From positions 17,144,795-17,208,794 of the forward strand of contig OX457037.1 of the NCBI GenBank assembly GCA_949752735.1: a stretch of DNA of 64,000 bases, read 5' to 3'. The number at the start of each line of letters is the position of its first letter. The first letter of the stretch is position 1. Under the pieces are notes generated by a model. That model did no database searches and was not told the DNA's origin. It saw only the letters and a program-made list of their open reading frames with translations. This stretch comes from Lumbricus terrestris (Eukaryota > Annelida > Clitellata > Crassiclitellata > Lumbricidae). The translations under genes were made by a program, and so were the position numbers. Shown here piece by piece: positions 46,001-57,900 of the stretch.

Positions 46001-48017
46001 GGGACTGGCACTGGCAAGCGCAACCAGTGGCGGAGTTGCCATAGGACACATAGGCTATCTTATCAATGATCAATCCATTTTATATACAATTCATACTCCC
46101 AGACTTTTCGACAATCCGTATCCGTTGAATTGTCTTTTCTTTCTTTGAAGTCATTCTCCCTAATAACAGAGCCGCAAACCCATCACCCTATTCTACAACA
46201 GTACACACTATTATAGTCTTTTGCTTATAAATGTATTATAGCGAGAGGCATTCAATCGATGACTTAGTTCGTGTGAAATTGGAAAGAATGAGAGAAAACG
46301 TTGACCACTATAGTGGCGGTGCCATGATTTCAGTTTGGGAGGCCTGAATGTGCGGGAGAAAATTTTCTGTTTTCAGTCGCCAAAACTTCTGACGAACATT
46401 TTTAAAGTCATCGACATTTCTGAGGACCTTTTTTAGTGATTTTGTCGAAATCTTGGATATGCTCCTTTTCCGTGACCGCCAAGCTGTCTGGCATGCCTCG
46501 TGCGTACCTTGACGGTTACCTTTTTTGGGGGGGAGCTAAAGAGGGTTAATCGTCCAAATATTTTATTTTTACATAGAAAAAAATGGATGGACTTTTTAAG
46601 GGGGGGCTTAGCCTCCTAGCCCCCTAACGCCGCTACTGTTGACCGCTGGTGAAATAAAAACACGTCCTTGACGTCCTGCAGAAGAATGTCTACTGCCGGA
46701 GTGAAGATGCTCATTCTGCTGTAGCGTTCAGCATTTCCACTGTGTTCCTCCAAAAAATCCAACTCGTCTATCTAAGTATGTTTGCTCATGAGACTGTACC
46801 TCTACTTTATGGGCCCTATAATTATAGTGGCTCTTTAAGCGCCTTTACATTCTTATGTACGACCGTGAATTTGTTTTTGGATTGAGTGCAATCCTTCTCG
46901 GTTACGCGGACTATACAGCCACCGAATAACTGATTTTACTAGATTTATTATTGTCATTGCAGGTTTACTGTTGGACCTGAGTTACCAGTTGACTCTGTGG
47001 TTGTGGACTCCTTCTGGTAATCAAGTGTCGCTGTTCTTCATCGTTCCAGTCTTCAGCGCATTGGCTGACTCCGTTTGGTCGGTTCAGGTCAAAGGTAAGT
47101 GTGCAGTCGAAGATATATGCAGATCCCCACTTCAAAGAGCTGTTCAATAATAATAATACTAATATTAGGCAGACCACCATGTAAACGGTTTATTTGACAT
47201 TAGTTTATAGTAGGACATCTAATCCCTCTAATGCTTTTTAAAAAGTTTTCAGCATTAACTTTTGATATTCAATTTTCAGCACTGATAGTCCAAAGCTGAG
47301 TAATAGCATTGTTATTATTACTATGAAATAAATTTATTAGGTCTTTACAAAAACAATATTATTTGTTACACGAGAAAGATCACCCGAAATGTGAATCTGA
47401 GGCTCGGCTAGAAACGTTCTTGGAATAATAGAATTATATCAATTTAATTTCGAATATTAGAATCATTAGTAACTAGAAGGCATTGAAAGTGAACATTTGA
47501 TTTAGGCCTGATTAAAATATAAAATTTTAAACGAATAAACTAGTTTAGGTTTAAAATTTAAAAATTTCAACAATGTTCAGATGTTATGATTGCTAGATAT
47601 GTCGCCAAAATTTTGTTTCAAGTTTAGGTTTACCGTGTGTCCAAAAAGGCTTAATTAGGAACCTCTGGCGTAAGCGACTGTTCGCGTTGTAAGTTGTTGA
47701 AATAAAAGCAGTACTGAAAACTAACTTTAATTATTTCCTAAAATAAAATTTGAAAGAAACAAACGCCGTGAGCAAATTGAACTCTTTGATTTTCAGCTAT
47801 CTATGGAGTTCTATTTTCCGATGATACGGAAGCCGCCTTCTCCAGCTTCCAGGTCTTCCAGTCCGGTGGATTCATGATTGCATATTTCTACAGCAGCTTC
47901 CTCTGCACGCGAGTCAAACTTCAGATCCTGACGTCGATGCTCATTCTGGGTCTTACTCTTCTGTTCGCTGTTATCCTCGGCTTCAAAAGAAACCTCGCAA
48001 AGCCACGCAGACACTGA
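37064..48017 (+). CDS. UNC93A: UNC93A-like membrane protein, gene D
   Basis: Exons: 37064-37829, 38228-38415, 41685-41936, 42733-42868, 46963-47094, 47797-48017 (stop TGA 48015-48017); 564 residues with phases as in gene B. Donors are GTATGT, GTATGT, GTGAGT, GTAAGA and GTAAGT. Distinctive residues: the exon 1 end reads GIFTAIYAF where B has GIFQAIYVC; exon 3 has WVQNPK and SSNACQM where the others have WVRN and an IRRM block; exon 5 has LSYQLTLW. Loop sequons NQT and NTT, CGLNDC, DPLPRSW and SALADSVW are kept. Intron 2 (3.3 kb) and intron 4 (4.1 kb) carry large insertions; intron 5 is only 702 bp because most of the sequence present in A, B and C is missing. Looks intact. Confidence 0.9.
37830..38227 (+). 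other. Gene D intron 1
   Basis: 398 nt, homologous to B intron 1 but with part of the duplicated AAAGCTTGATGA block missing. No element seen. Confidence 0.85.
38810..39250 (+). repeat. Minisatellite-like array of GGACAATTCGGAG words
   Basis: More than twenty copies of (G)ACAATTCGGA(GC/GT) or close variants with variable spacers of 10-40 nt, some flanked by AAATTCTGGCG. The copies are imperfect. A similar word, CTCCGAATCGTCCGG, closes the block in inverse near 39330. Confidence 0.75.
39950..40117. mobile_element. hAT MITE, CAGGGCTTAAAGTG family, nested in the piggyBac-like element
   Basis: Ends are CAGAGCTTAGAGTGTGG and the inverse of CAGGGCTTAAAGTGTGC; flanks are AATATTTT and AATATAGT (6 of 8 bases). 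It shares its full length with 7299-7476, including the AGTGCCTGGACGCCCCTTAC word. Confidence 0.75.
41937..42732 (+). other. Gene D intron 3
   Basis: 796 nt with a GATGAT stretch and the expanded CTG/CTA array 42340-42560. No transposon. Confidence 0.85.
42340..42560 (+). repeat. CTG/CTA trinucleotide array near the exon 4 acceptor
   Basis: About 220 nt of CTG, CTA, CCA and related triplets. Stretches of the same kind, shorter, precede exon 4 in B (about 12895-13010), C (about 25215-25320) and E (about 58075-58200). It gives low-complexity Leu/Cys or Ser frames on both strands that are not genes. Confidence 0.85.
43541..43717. mobile_element. MITE with CGTCCATAAATGACG ends
   Basis: Ends read GGGGTCGTCCATAAATGACG and, in inverse, GGGGACCGTCCATAAATGAC. 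The element is 177 bp long with no coding sequence. The target duplication is not clear (AAGCAA on the left, AATGCA on the right), so the superfamily is left open. Confidence 0.6.
43827..44480 (-). pseudogene. Broken transposon-type protein of uncertain family
   Basis: Two minus-strand open stretches follow each other. The first (44479-44246) contains RHPLQWFICMFHFNELTLRHL; the second (44093-43827) contains CHKHAVKVAIGSTDAARSVC and then REGYIRRKREF. From memory these resemble the central and C-terminal blocks (HxNELPLRHL and HTQxVERxVK...RDGxIR) of an uncharacterised protein family dispersed in many invertebrate genomes. The frames are interrupted and the N-terminal part is not visible. Transposon origin is inference. 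Confidence 0.4.
45437..45512 (-). repeat. tRNA-like sequence, possible SINE head
   Basis: On the minus strand a box A-like GGTAGAGTAATGGATAACAC is followed by a box B-like GAGTTCGAGCCCC. The acceptor stem does not pair, so this is a tRNA-derived relic rather than a gene. Confidence 0.4.
45661..45969 (+). other. Open stretch in gene D intron 4, homologue of 13348-13626
   Basis: About 100 codons without a stop; shares FLDLPTNVLLATFKAVPV and KYLREELLQVAII with the gene B copy, while the middle differs (IIRLFPATLNATMVLIF in place of VILFFPLTLKVTMVLTF). The first codon is not an ATG in the conserved part. No splice sites conserved in both copies stand out. Confidence 0.3.
46309..46638. mobile_element. 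hAT-like MITE in gene D intron 4
   Basis: Ends resemble TAGTGGCGGTGCC and the inverse of CAGTAGCGGCGTTAG. Flanks are TTGACCAC (46301-46308) and TTGACCGC (46639-46646). The sequence in B and C reads straight through this point (GTTGACCGCTGG). The exact left border is uncertain by two bases. Confidence 0.65.
47095..47796 (+). other. Gene D intron 5
   Basis: 702 nt, the shortest intron 5 of the array. It keeps the retroposon tail (about 47315-47420) and the sequence next to exon 6, but lacks the block with AATCCAGGTGGGGAGTAGAT seen in A, B and C. Confidence 0.85.
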
Positions 48018-48267
48018 AGTCCATTAACAACGTTCTCACAACTAGGCTGAATTATATACCTTAATGATCGGGCGGATACAGACATGGAGTAGCCTACGAC
48101 AGTAAAATGCAGTATATCAAACTGTCGGTCTTAGCTTGTGTCGTGTTGTATAAATTTATCTGTATAGGGAATATAAAAAATGATTTAGCCATATCCATAT
48201 ACAGGTCGACTTTCGTAGGCAATTGGTGCAACTAGCAGAATAAATTAAAACAACGTAGCCTATGCTG
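48018..48267 (+). other. 3' UTR of gene D
   Basis: Conserved block with an AATAAA hexamer at 48239-48244, interrupted just downstream by the Mutator-like element. Confidence 0.6.
48239..48244 (+). promoter_or_regulatory. Polyadenylation signal candidate, gene D
   Basis: AATAAA about 220 nt after the stop, in the conserved context CAGAATAAAT. Confidence 0.55.
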
Positions 48268-48854
48268 GTTCCACGACAACTCGTCTACCGACAACTCGTC
48301 TACCGACAACTCGTCTCCGGACAATTGGTCTAACGACAACTGGTCTACTGTATAGTATTGATGAAATAGAAGCTGGATTTATGAAAATGGTTTCTTAGCT
48401 TAAATGGAAGCTGGATGGATGATTTTATTCATGTATTTCGACATGCATCCAGTTTCTACTTCAGATCTAAAAATACCTTCATCCAGCTTCTATTTCTCAC
48501 CCGTTATTTTCGTCAATCCAGCTTCTATTTCAGATATAAAGAATACCCTCATCCAGCTTCCATTACTTAAGCGATTTTCATCAATCCAGCTTCTATTTCA
48601 GATCAAGAAATACTTTCATCCAGCCTTTATTTCTCATACGTTATGTTCGTCAATCCAGATTCTATTTCACCTGTAAAAGAGCCATCATCCAGATTTAATT
48701 TCTCTTGCGTTTTTTCATCAATCCAACCTCCATTTCACCTGTAAAAACTTTCATCCAGCTGGATCAGTTGTCTGTAGACCAGTTGTCGTAGATGAATTGT
48801 CCGGAGACCACTTGTCGTTAGACGAGTTGTCGGTAGACGAGTTGTCGTTACACC
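48268..48854. mobile_element. Mutator-like non-autonomous element after gene D
   Basis: Perfect 10-bp duplication GCCTATGCTG (48258-48267 and 48855-48864), with the empty site visible after gene C (near 33885). Ends consist of repeated CGACAACTCGTCTAC and their inverse. The interior carries TCCAGCTTCTATTTC repeats in both orientations. Related to 6543-7083 but at a different place in the unit, so it moved independently. Confidence 0.65.
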
Positions 48855-48878
48855 GCCTATGCTGTTCAAGGCAGTGGA

Positions 48879-49771
48879 CATAGGCGTAACTTCCTATTGT
48901 GACGGTGGTGTCCGGTCACCATCACTTTCAAATTCACCACCACTTTTGGATTCTGCAAAAAAATTTTTTACATGGAACCATTTTTGCAATGGCGGCAATG
49001 CTGATAGAAGTTTCTGTATTGTTCACATGTCATCTGTCCACACTATTTTACTACCAGCACTGCCAGTGGAATAACTTTGTAACATTTAATGAGCGTAGAC
49101 TCCGTGGCTGTCTGGAAAGCTCTGACTTTTCCCACTTCCCTGAATCATGACTAACAATTTAGTGACTGCTCAATCCTTCTCTCGTCAACTTAGTAATAGT
49201 ATAGCTAGACAAAATGTAGGCTAGACATGTAGGCTTATTGTTCAGCATTTAATCTAGTCTCCCTGTTTTGGGTAGGGTTGAGGGTCGGGTTTTTTAGGCG
49301 GGGAAATTGGCCGAATCGGCCGGACGGCAATCACTAGCGACAACCTTTTACAGGAAATTTGTTCTGACAAAATTCCGATAAACTTCGGAAAGTATATTAC
49401 AGACTTTATAATCTGATGACCAATTTCAGAGTTTCGGTCAACATGTTGGAGAAAATGCTACATGTAGGCCTAATTTTTCTGGGAAGAAAGTGATACGTCT
49501 ATTATAGCCTACATGTAAAACACCTCTCGAATTTCTCTAGGAAAAGGAAATGCCATTCCTGTTTATTCTTAGGGCGTAACTTCCCTTCGAAAGACGTCTA
49601 TCGATCAAACAGTGCCTACTGCTCAAATTTGCGGTTGACCTAAAGTGGCTGACAAAGAATTCTAAATTCGTATATGAGCACGGAATTAAGGAAGGCGAGG
49701 ACAGAGAGAGGGGAAGAGTACGGAGTGGAGGAGTGGTCACCACCGCTATCTGGGTAAAAGTTACGCCTATG
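48879..49771. mobile_element. hAT-like element, CATAGGCGTAACTT ends
   Basis: Ends are CATAGGCGTAACTTCCTATT and the inverse of CATAGGCGTAACTTTTACCC. Flanks are GCAGTGGA (48871-48878) and GAAGTCGA (49772-49779), 6 of 8 matching. Left parts of the same insertion remain after genes B (from 18305) and C (from about 33910). Gene E lacks it. No transposase frame. Confidence 0.65.
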
Positions 49772-50060
49772 GAAGTCGATTATGATTTTGCAGGGTCATA
49801 GTCTTCAATAGGAGACGAGGAACAAAAACCCTAAGCTGCTCCCAAGTGAAATACATGATGTCGAAGATTTCGGAACTTCATATATTTTAACCATGTGTAA
49901 TTGTGTATGTAACATAACATTACAATGCATACAATATTAAGTAGCATTGGCTTTTAAATTGCTAATGAAAATTCAACAGGACATTATTTCAAGTGAATGC
50001 CACCTTTGCATCAGCGCGGCTGTTGTGTGAGGTAGGTTGATAAGATACAGTAATATCCAG

Positions 50061-50492
50061 CATGGGCGTAGACTTGGTCTAGAAGTTGGGAGGGACGAAG
50101 GACGAGTCCCGAGGCGCGACGCGAGATTTTGGACGGACGGCTGAAACTTTCCATTTTCGCCGACTAAAATTTATGACGACTTTTTTTAGTCATTTCGCTC
50201 AAATCTCCTGAAAACATACAATTTCCCCCTCAAAAGAAGCTGATGACCTGTTTTTAGTGACAACGTTTTTCACTGGCAAAATAGCTGACGTTCTGGTGAT
50301 TGTAGTCTTTTAGTCTTCTTTACTTCTTGTTATATTACCAGAATTCACTATAGATATCCACTGTAAAATATTACAATGCTATTTATGAATACTTCTTCTC
50401 TTAGATAGGCCTATTGGGGACTTGACTATGGATGCCCCCCATAACAAACATTGGAGGGACCGTCCCCTTCCCTTCCTAAGTCTCCGCCCATG
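50061..50492. mobile_element. hAT-like element, CATGGGCG ends, after gene D
   Basis: Ends are CATGGGCGTAGACTTGG and the inverse of CATGGGCGGAGACTTAGG; flanks are ATATCCAG (50053-50060) and ATATCCGG (50493-50500). Same ancestral insertion as 2163-2608. Confidence 0.75.
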
Positions 50493-50610
50493 ATATCCGG
50501 CATTGAGCGTCGCTAAGGTTCAACTATAATTGTTGATGACATAGCGACCATTTTCTAATGCTGAAAAGTCTTTTACGAAAAACAAACAGAAGATGAGATA
50601 TTGTGATATG

Positions 50611-52135
50611 CAGGCCCGCCGACAGAAATTCCGGGCCTCTGGGCTGAGTAGTCACGGGCCCCAGACTATCTTTAGGTTTTTTGAGCAAATTTACACAAAA
50701 AACAAATAAATATTACAATAGTGTTGGTATGAATGTACGCTAATGCTTACACTTATGATTTTAATCAGTTCTTAATGTTGAGAATTGGTTTTCAAATAAT
50801 ATGCCAATCAACAAGCAACCTTCTTGGATTTAACTGCAACAATCTCTCTTATAATATCCTGGTATAGTTCTCCATCTTGTCTGCGAACCTAAAAATGCAC
50901 TTCGAAAATGCTCTTACTTCATCGCCTGCCTGGAAAATTGTCTGATTGTCTTGGAGGACCGTTTCTTATAAGCTTAGTATAATCAGCCTATATCGTCTCA
51001 ATCGTTTGTGCAGAGTAGCCTATAGCCTAGGCCAGTGGTTCCCAACCTTTTTGGAGTGTCGGGCCACTTTTTCTAAGGTAGAGGACACAAGGGCCACTTT
51101 TCTTAGTTGAAGGACATTAAGGGGCCACAAGGCTGAAATTTAATTAACTAAAGGCGTATAAAATTGTTATAAATGAATCAGAATAGAATGCTTGATGTGA
51201 TTTATTAGCTTCCAAATAAAATAATTTGTAATAAAAAAGAATTATATATTCTGTCATGTCCAAATTGTCAATTTTTACATATAGTTTTCTTAGTTCGTTG
51301 AGATGCTGCGAGCCATTTTTGTAGGCCAGGCGGGCCACTTTTGGCCCGCGGGCCACGGGTTGGGAACCGCTGGCCTAGGCCTAAACGCAGGCCATGGCGG
51401 CAGAGTGCCAACATCAAAGCAAAGCCTTTTTACAGTTTCTATAATTTCAGCATATTCATTATTCTTATTTATAATGTCTTCTTTTGTAATTAAGATACTA
51501 ACACCACAAGCTTCATTTTCATCCATTCAGTTATATAGGCTACGATCATCACGCAGGCACGTTTAATTCCCTGGAATCAACCATGCAGGAGTAGGCCTAA
51601 TTACGGGCTCTGATTGCCTTCTTTTGAGATCCTGAATTGAAATAGTTTGTGCCTTTAAGCTTACCAACTTTTGCCTTTTCAAACTAAATATCTTTTTCTT
51701 TTTGCACTCCATATGTGTATTTATAAAATATTCCATCATTGCGAGAGAAATTTATCATTTAGATTTGTTCACTTAAGATTTAAATCTGACAACGCATAAT
51801 TTATCAGAAGAACGCTCTAAGACGGAGTCACGCAAGTGATCGTCTTCTGTGGCAAAACACTGATGAGTAAGGAAGGCTAATGGACAGTTGCTTGAAACTT
51901 AAAGAGCTGTATAGTTATGTAGGCTAACAGTAATAACCTATTAGGCCATAGGCCTATTTAAAACAACATAAACCACAAACAATAGGGTAAGTAAAATAGG
52001 TTGGGCCCGCCGCCCGTAATCAACATATGAAACATATTATAATCACTGATGTAGCCCGGGCCCCCTCCGGGCCCCTAAAAGTCGCCGGGCCCCTGGGCAT
52101 TTGCCCCCTCTGCCCCCCCCCTCTCGGCGGGCCTG
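50611..52135. mobile_element. hAT-like element of 1.5 kb, CAGGCCCGCCGA ends
   Basis: Ends are CAGGCCCGCCGACAG and the inverse of CAGGCCCGCCGAGAG. The 8-bp duplication GTGATATG is perfect (50603-50610 and 52136-52143); the site is empty after gene A (near 2720). It contains a nested element at 51033-51372. Subterminal GGGCC-rich words are abundant. No long transposase frame. Confidence 0.85.
51033..51372. mobile_element. hAT MITE, CAGTGGTTCCCAACC ends, nested
   Basis: Ends are CAGTGGTTCCCAACCTTTTT and the inverse of CAGCGGTTCCCAACCCGTGG. The 8-bp duplication GCCTAGGC is perfect (51025-51032 and 51373-51380). The CAGTGGTTCCCAA terminus is the widely known animal hAT (Charlie-type) end. Non-coding. 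Confidence 0.9.
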
Positions 52136-52340
52136 GTGATATGTTCATATTTAGTAGGTGGACACGCATAACGTTATATTAAAAAATGACATACGCTATG
52201 GATATCGATAAAAAATATGTTCCAAACATTTGTACCAATTAATTATCAATGGGCCCATAATTATAATTATAATTTTCATGACCTTTAGCTTATATTGTGG
52301 CATACCGTAGTCCAATTGACACGAATACCGAAGATCAAAT

Positions 52341-52778
52341 GTGACGCAGGGGCTCGAAACCCGTCGTTTGTCGCTTCCTAGATATTGCGCTAGACGCCGA
52401 AATAGGCGAGAGGGGTAAAGAATGCAGTTTATTCTTCAATTCAGTATATGACTGTGAATTCGCCCTAATTTGCGAAGTAGTGAGCCGATTTTGATGCCGT
52501 TTGGGTTATCTGATTCATAATATATGCCTCTAATGCCCAGAAAAATTTCAGAATAATAACTTTGTGGATTCAGTAGACTTGGATGACACGAATATTCAGT
52601 AACTTTTTATTTTATTTTTTCACTATAAACTAATGAAAGAATCAAACGAGCACAACTTTTGTTAGAAAAAAGATAATTTCATTGTGTTAAAAGCATTTTA
52701 GAGCATGGTCATTGTAGCATATGACTAAATCAAAAGGTCAAAATCCGACATGTGACGGGTTTTGAGCCCCTGTGTCAC
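52341..52778. mobile_element. MITE with GTGACRCAGGGGCTC ends, second copy
   Basis: 438 bp with ends GTGACGCAGGGGCTCGAAAC and GTGACACAGGGGCTCAAAAC (inverse at right), flanked by AAAT (52337-52340 and 52779-52782). Opposite orientation to 16564-17007 and absent after gene A. Confidence 0.75.
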
Positions 52779-52782
52779 AAAT

Positions 52783-53554
52783 ATGAGAAATAATTTCCCA
52801 TTTTTCGATTGTTACGACAATTGAAGTATGGTTTTATTTCTGTGTATAGTAGCCTATGCCTATTCCCCCCACACTTTCGGAACCCTTGCCCATCCAAACA
52901 TTTCACCACAGTCCATAATAATGTAACTCCTAAATGAATTAATCCATTAGAACTTAACATACAGGAATAAGTATATGATCGTTTCGGAACATAATGAAGC
53001 CACTAATAATAAATAATAATAATTACGACAATTTATATGGCGCCGTATCAGAACCATTCGCCTTACAAAGCAACTAACAAGCGCGATAAGCCTTAGAGAA
53101 CGAATGTTTTTCCAGCATAAAGAAACTGATGCAAGTACTCACAAATGAAATGGCTATGATGTTAAGGCTGTAAGCTACGCTTTGTAACGACACATTTGAT
53201 AGTCTGCTGATAATCGCGTTCAGGCGGTGTAGTGACGTTCTTGGTGAACTGTTCGTCATTGCAGTACTTATCAATAATATAAAATTTTCATATATCTTGT
53301 GGTAAATAAGTGCTGTGTGATGTCCGCAGACTTGCATTTGAAATCAGTGCTCTGTCCGACGACATTCTGCTAATCAGCAGGTGAGCGAAAGTCTATAGCC
53401 TAACTTGAACTTTGGCTGTGGGCACATAGGCCTACAGTTGTATAAGTAGGTCTGCTATCACTTAGCATGTGGTCAAATACAGTTAATTAGGCCTACTGTT
53501 CAATATAAACTTTCTAGATATCCGAACACAGTTGAAGATTCTTTCGTAAGTTGT
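52783..53554. other. D-to-E spacer
   Basis: Homologous to the A and E 3' flanks, then joins sequence like the conserved 5' flanks from about 53275. The CAATTACG hAT-like insertion present before B, C and D is missing. No gene. Confidence 0.5.
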
Positions 53555-54090
53555 TACCGATAGGCTTGATGAAATTATTGTTATTATTATTAATAAATGC
53601 ATTTGTAACGCGCGCAAGTTCACACCAAAATCTGAATCTGAGGCGCGTATAGTCAGCCGCCAGAGGAAGATGCAGTTAGATATCCTTGTGCTCGAAAGCC
53701 AAGGAAAAGTAGTGAGTTTAGAATTTAGAACCGCATTTTGAAGGAAGGAAATGAAATTGAGCTTCGAATGCGATTTGTTTTCCTGGGTGCAGTGCAGAGG
53801 CATAAAACGCATGCGAGCCGATGGCATAACTGTTCAGCTAAAAGACTTGTACACGATGATCGCAAGCAACGTGGAGGAATGTAAGGAGTTAGCACGGTAC
53901 TGACTGAAGGTAGAAATTCGCGGGTTGTTGCTGAGGGAGTTGTATGTAAGATATGACAGTTTGAATTTTATCCTGTACTGAACAGGAATCCAATGCAGCT
54001 GATGGAGTAGAGCTGAGGAACTAGTTCGTATTGGGACAAGCAGCATGAAAAATTTAAATTTCAGTAGAATCTGAGGTAGGCCACTAAAAT
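53555..54090 (-). mobile_element. CR1/L2-type LINE 3' fragment
   Basis: On the minus strand a reading frame contains LLHQLHWIPVQYRIKFKL followed by a TYNSL segment, the conserved block after the reverse transcriptase domain of CR1/L2/Rex-type LINE proteins. A frame change follows, then a tail with GCGCGCGTTACAAATGCAT and an (AAT)n run (about 53575-53600). This is the same kind of tail as in intron 5 of the genes. A 5'-truncated, frameshifted copy inserted in the 5' flank of gene E. Confidence 0.7.
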
Positions 54091-54996
54091 ACAGTAAAAT
54101 AATTTTATTATTATTATTAGAATATAATAATTGTATCATTATCTTGATCAATGAGCAATATAAAAAATAAATAGGCAATGGGTAGTGATATTATATTATT
54201 TAAAAAATTAATAGATATGTAAAATAATTAGGTGAAATTTAAACGTTCTTGAATCCTTCTTTAAGGAGTAGGTTACTTTGTAATATTCTGATATATTTTA
54301 GGACACGATATTTGAAAATAAAGACATATTGCAGGATTCAACATTGCGTGCTGGTTGCCGACAGCTTAAAGTGAGAAATATTGTAGTAAACTTGCAATAG
54401 TGGATGATCGCCATTCGGAGGAAAACTAGAACGCGACATGTGAACTGAACTTGTTAGCTTGATGAAGGTCAGTGCTGTAGTAAACATTTTGCAATGACAT
54501 TTTCAAAACAGGGACATCAGAAGCAGTGGAGCTACTCTGTAAATTTATAGTGGAAAGATCTCGTAGTCCTTTAGAAGATTCATAGGATTCTGTAATATTA
54601 GATTGCGCAATGCCTATTTCGTTTTCATATCCTTAACATGCTCTAAGCCTAAGCGTAATATCTAGTGCATGTTTCATGCGTAGCCTATATAGCTAAAATT
54701 GAAGCTGGTCAATCGATATCCTTTAAATTCTTTAGAAAGCACTATATCTTAAGCCACTTCAGACAAAATTGTGTTATGAGATCATAATTTTACTTTACAG
54801 GGATGGTTGCCTATAATTACTCTGAAATTGAACGTGAAGTCATACTGTAAGTTCGATATAGGCCTATACACAGTTAGATATCTGACCGTCATCAATAGTA
54901 AATGAAATACAAAATGGTTCAATTGTAGAAAAGTGAATCACACATCTCGTAGAATTAAAAGATCATCGTTAACAAGCGCAGAAAATAACGAGGGCA
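54091..54996 (+). promoter_or_regulatory. 5' flank of gene E
   Basis: Diverged homologue of the upstream regions of B-D, for example the ACACGATATTTGAAA block and the AGTTAGATATCTGACCG block near 54880. Promoter and 5' UTR presumed. Confidence 0.4.
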
Positions 54997-57900
54997 ATGT
55001 CTCTGAATGTATTAGACGCCAATAAGATGCAAACAGAAGCAGCGGATACTCATGATAACTCACAGGATAAGGAAATTATGCACAATATATCAACCTCAGA
55101 AAATGTTCAGATGGCAGAAATCACTAACACCTCAGAAGATGAACAGTTGAAAGATATTGAGAATAACCCAGACCTCTGGGATGCGGATACAGCAACAAAG
55201 ACGGACCCGATGATCCGGAACGATGAAGAACCAACCGGAACCATCTTACTCCTTCAATTTGTTTCTGAGACAGAAACGACATCTGATTGCATTTGTCGCA
55301 GACGTCCTATTGATGTTACAAAACGACAAATCATGAAAAACGTGCTCCTCATTTCGTTGGTCTTTCTCTTGAACTTCACAGCCTACGGAGGTTTGGCTGC
55401 ACTTCAGAGCAGTTTGCACGTTCAGAAGGGCATGGGAGTCATCAGCATGGCCATTTGCAACACTGTCATGGCTCTGTCCAGCCTCGTCTTGCCCGGCATT
55501 GTTATTCGCCTGCTCGGTCATAAATGGAGCATTTGCGTGTCGCTGACCGGGTTCCTGCTTTGGATGGTGGCAAATGGGTTTGGGGTCTGGGCCACGATGC
55601 TGCCGGCCAGTGTCATCCTCGGTATCTGTGCAGCCACCCTATGGACGACCCAGGCGTCCTACTTAACTATCCTGGCAAGACACTACGCTGTCAAGACCAA
55701 ACAAGATACGGCACCCGTCACGAGTCTATTCTTCGGGATCTTCCAAGCAATTTACGTCAGCTGTAAGCATGTTCAGATGTTTTATTTTAAAGTGGCAGCT
55801 ATTCAAAATCAGCCCGCTTATTCCCACTTTTGAAACCAACGTCTGTGAAAATAAAAATCTAAATTATAATTATAAGATAGAGTTGTTAAAAATATGGTTA
55901 CACCTTGATAAAGCTTGATGAACTGCGCACAGTATGTCTATTTCTGGCTTTATTTATTCAGAAGTTGACCAACATATTATTTCAATCAACTCTTTTAAAA
56001 AAAACGCTATTGCATCAACAGAGAATTTATCCCCCGCGCCACAAATCAATTTTGTGAATCATACGTATTTTCAGTTCACTGGGTTGTCTTTATCAAAAAT
56101 ATTACAGTGCAAAGTAGTTGTCGAATGTTACTAAAATTTACTTTCAAATCTATTCGTACAGACAATGTCTTTGGATCGGTCATTTCGTCCACTATTTTGG
56201 GTCAATCCTCCTCCTTCTCCTCTCTCTCCAATCTTACCAATCAGACAACGGATCTGGATGATGAACAGTTGCTCGAATGGTGCGGACTGAACGACTGTCC
56301 TGGTTCCTCATCCAACACCACTCTCTTCACAAGGCCACCATCGCCTGTGGTATGTCTATCACTGTTTGTAAACAATTAATACAGCCACCTTTGCACTAAG
56401 CCATTCAAATTCTATGATCCGACGAAATTAGGTCCTCATGGCTAGGCTTGGGGTTGCCATGGATTCACTGTATTTAGGAAACGAGGCCAGGCAGTAAGAT
56501 AAAATAAGATTTATTCAGGCCAGGCAGTAATATAGTCTAAGATAAGATTTATTTATTATTTATTTATTTGTTATTTATATTTATTTAAATTATTTATTGT
56601 TTATTTTATTTATTTATTCATTTAAATTTATTTATTCATTATTTATTATTTATAAGATAAGATTTATTCAGGCCAGGCAGTCAGATAAGATAAGATTTAC
56701 ATGTATTCATTCCCGGAACCTTGTCGTGTCTCAGAGGAGTTTTGTTAGCCCTATATTGCACAGAGCAAATACATGGACTTTAGCATTTTAATAAAGTAAG
56801 TCGCGCATATGCGAAAATTATTCTGTGCATCTAAACTTCTAAAGCATGCTATTTCATCTACATTTTACCTTACTTCTGAGGCGCTGTTTTAAAATGTTCT
56901 TCTCTTTCATCTAATTGTGCTATCAATTTTGACGGGGCACCACCTGCGACGTGCTTTAATGATAGCCACCTACATATTTAATTTTTGAAATTCTTCCATT
57001 ATTTTGCTCCGTTGCATGATGTGTTCCCATTGTGTATATCTGAATGGCAGATGAGGACTTTATTTAAAACCGCCACGAACTCGGTATCGACCATTGGATT
57101 TTTCTTTACATTCAATTTAAATATTAATTATCATCATTTTTTACGATTATAAAGCATCAGCGCTCTGAAAGATATTATTATAGGCTTGTTATTAGTTAAT
57201 ATAAGTTACTATTATGTAAACTCTTTTCACCGTAGATCTGGACTTTGGTCGGAGTCTATGTCGCCATTGGAACCGTCGCTCTCCTTATCTGTTGCGTCTT
57301 TGTTGATCCTCTTCCGAGGTCTTGGGTTCGAAACCCAAAGTCAGATTCGACCAACATCCGCCGTATGATGACATCGTCGCTGTTGGCAACTGTTAAACAA
57401 ATGCGCCACGTGAAACAATTGCTGCTGATTCCACTTACTATGTACACTGGCATGCAAAATACGTTTCATGAGGCCGAGTACACGAGAGTGAGTATGTGCT
57501 CTGATGCGGTTGCTAGGTCATCGACATATTATGAATTTGGTTTTAACCGTTATGGGTATAGACGTAGGCTAAATAATAACAATAGTAATAATAACTACAA
57601 CAATAATAATAACAATCATTATTATTATTATAATTAACTATTATTATTATTATTACTATTATTGTTACTATTATTGTTTTTATTATTATTAGAGTAATAA
57701 TGACGATGCACTTTTTCCAGCGTTTGTCGCTGTGCATGGAACAATTTAACGCCGTGGCATTTAGAGACATCTTTGAGCACTACTTTGGAGATGAGAACCC
57801 AGAACCTAATTTTAATCATTTACAGCCTGAGGGATCTTTACTACCTCGGGCACATAAATAATAATAGTCATGAGGGTACTTATATGTAAGAAAGGCAATA

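Larger units (their letters stand above)
42869..46962 (+). other. Gene D intron 4
   Basis: 4.1 kb. A private insertion (about 42961-45582) separates two ancestral parts; the second holds the open stretch 45661-45969 and the hAT-like element at 46309-46638. Confidence 0.8.

Noticed and set aside
51290..51566. Open frames around the Charlie-type MITE right end
   Set aside because: They cross an element border and a target duplication, so they cannot be an old gene; the GGCCCGCGGGCC-rich end accounts for the open frame.
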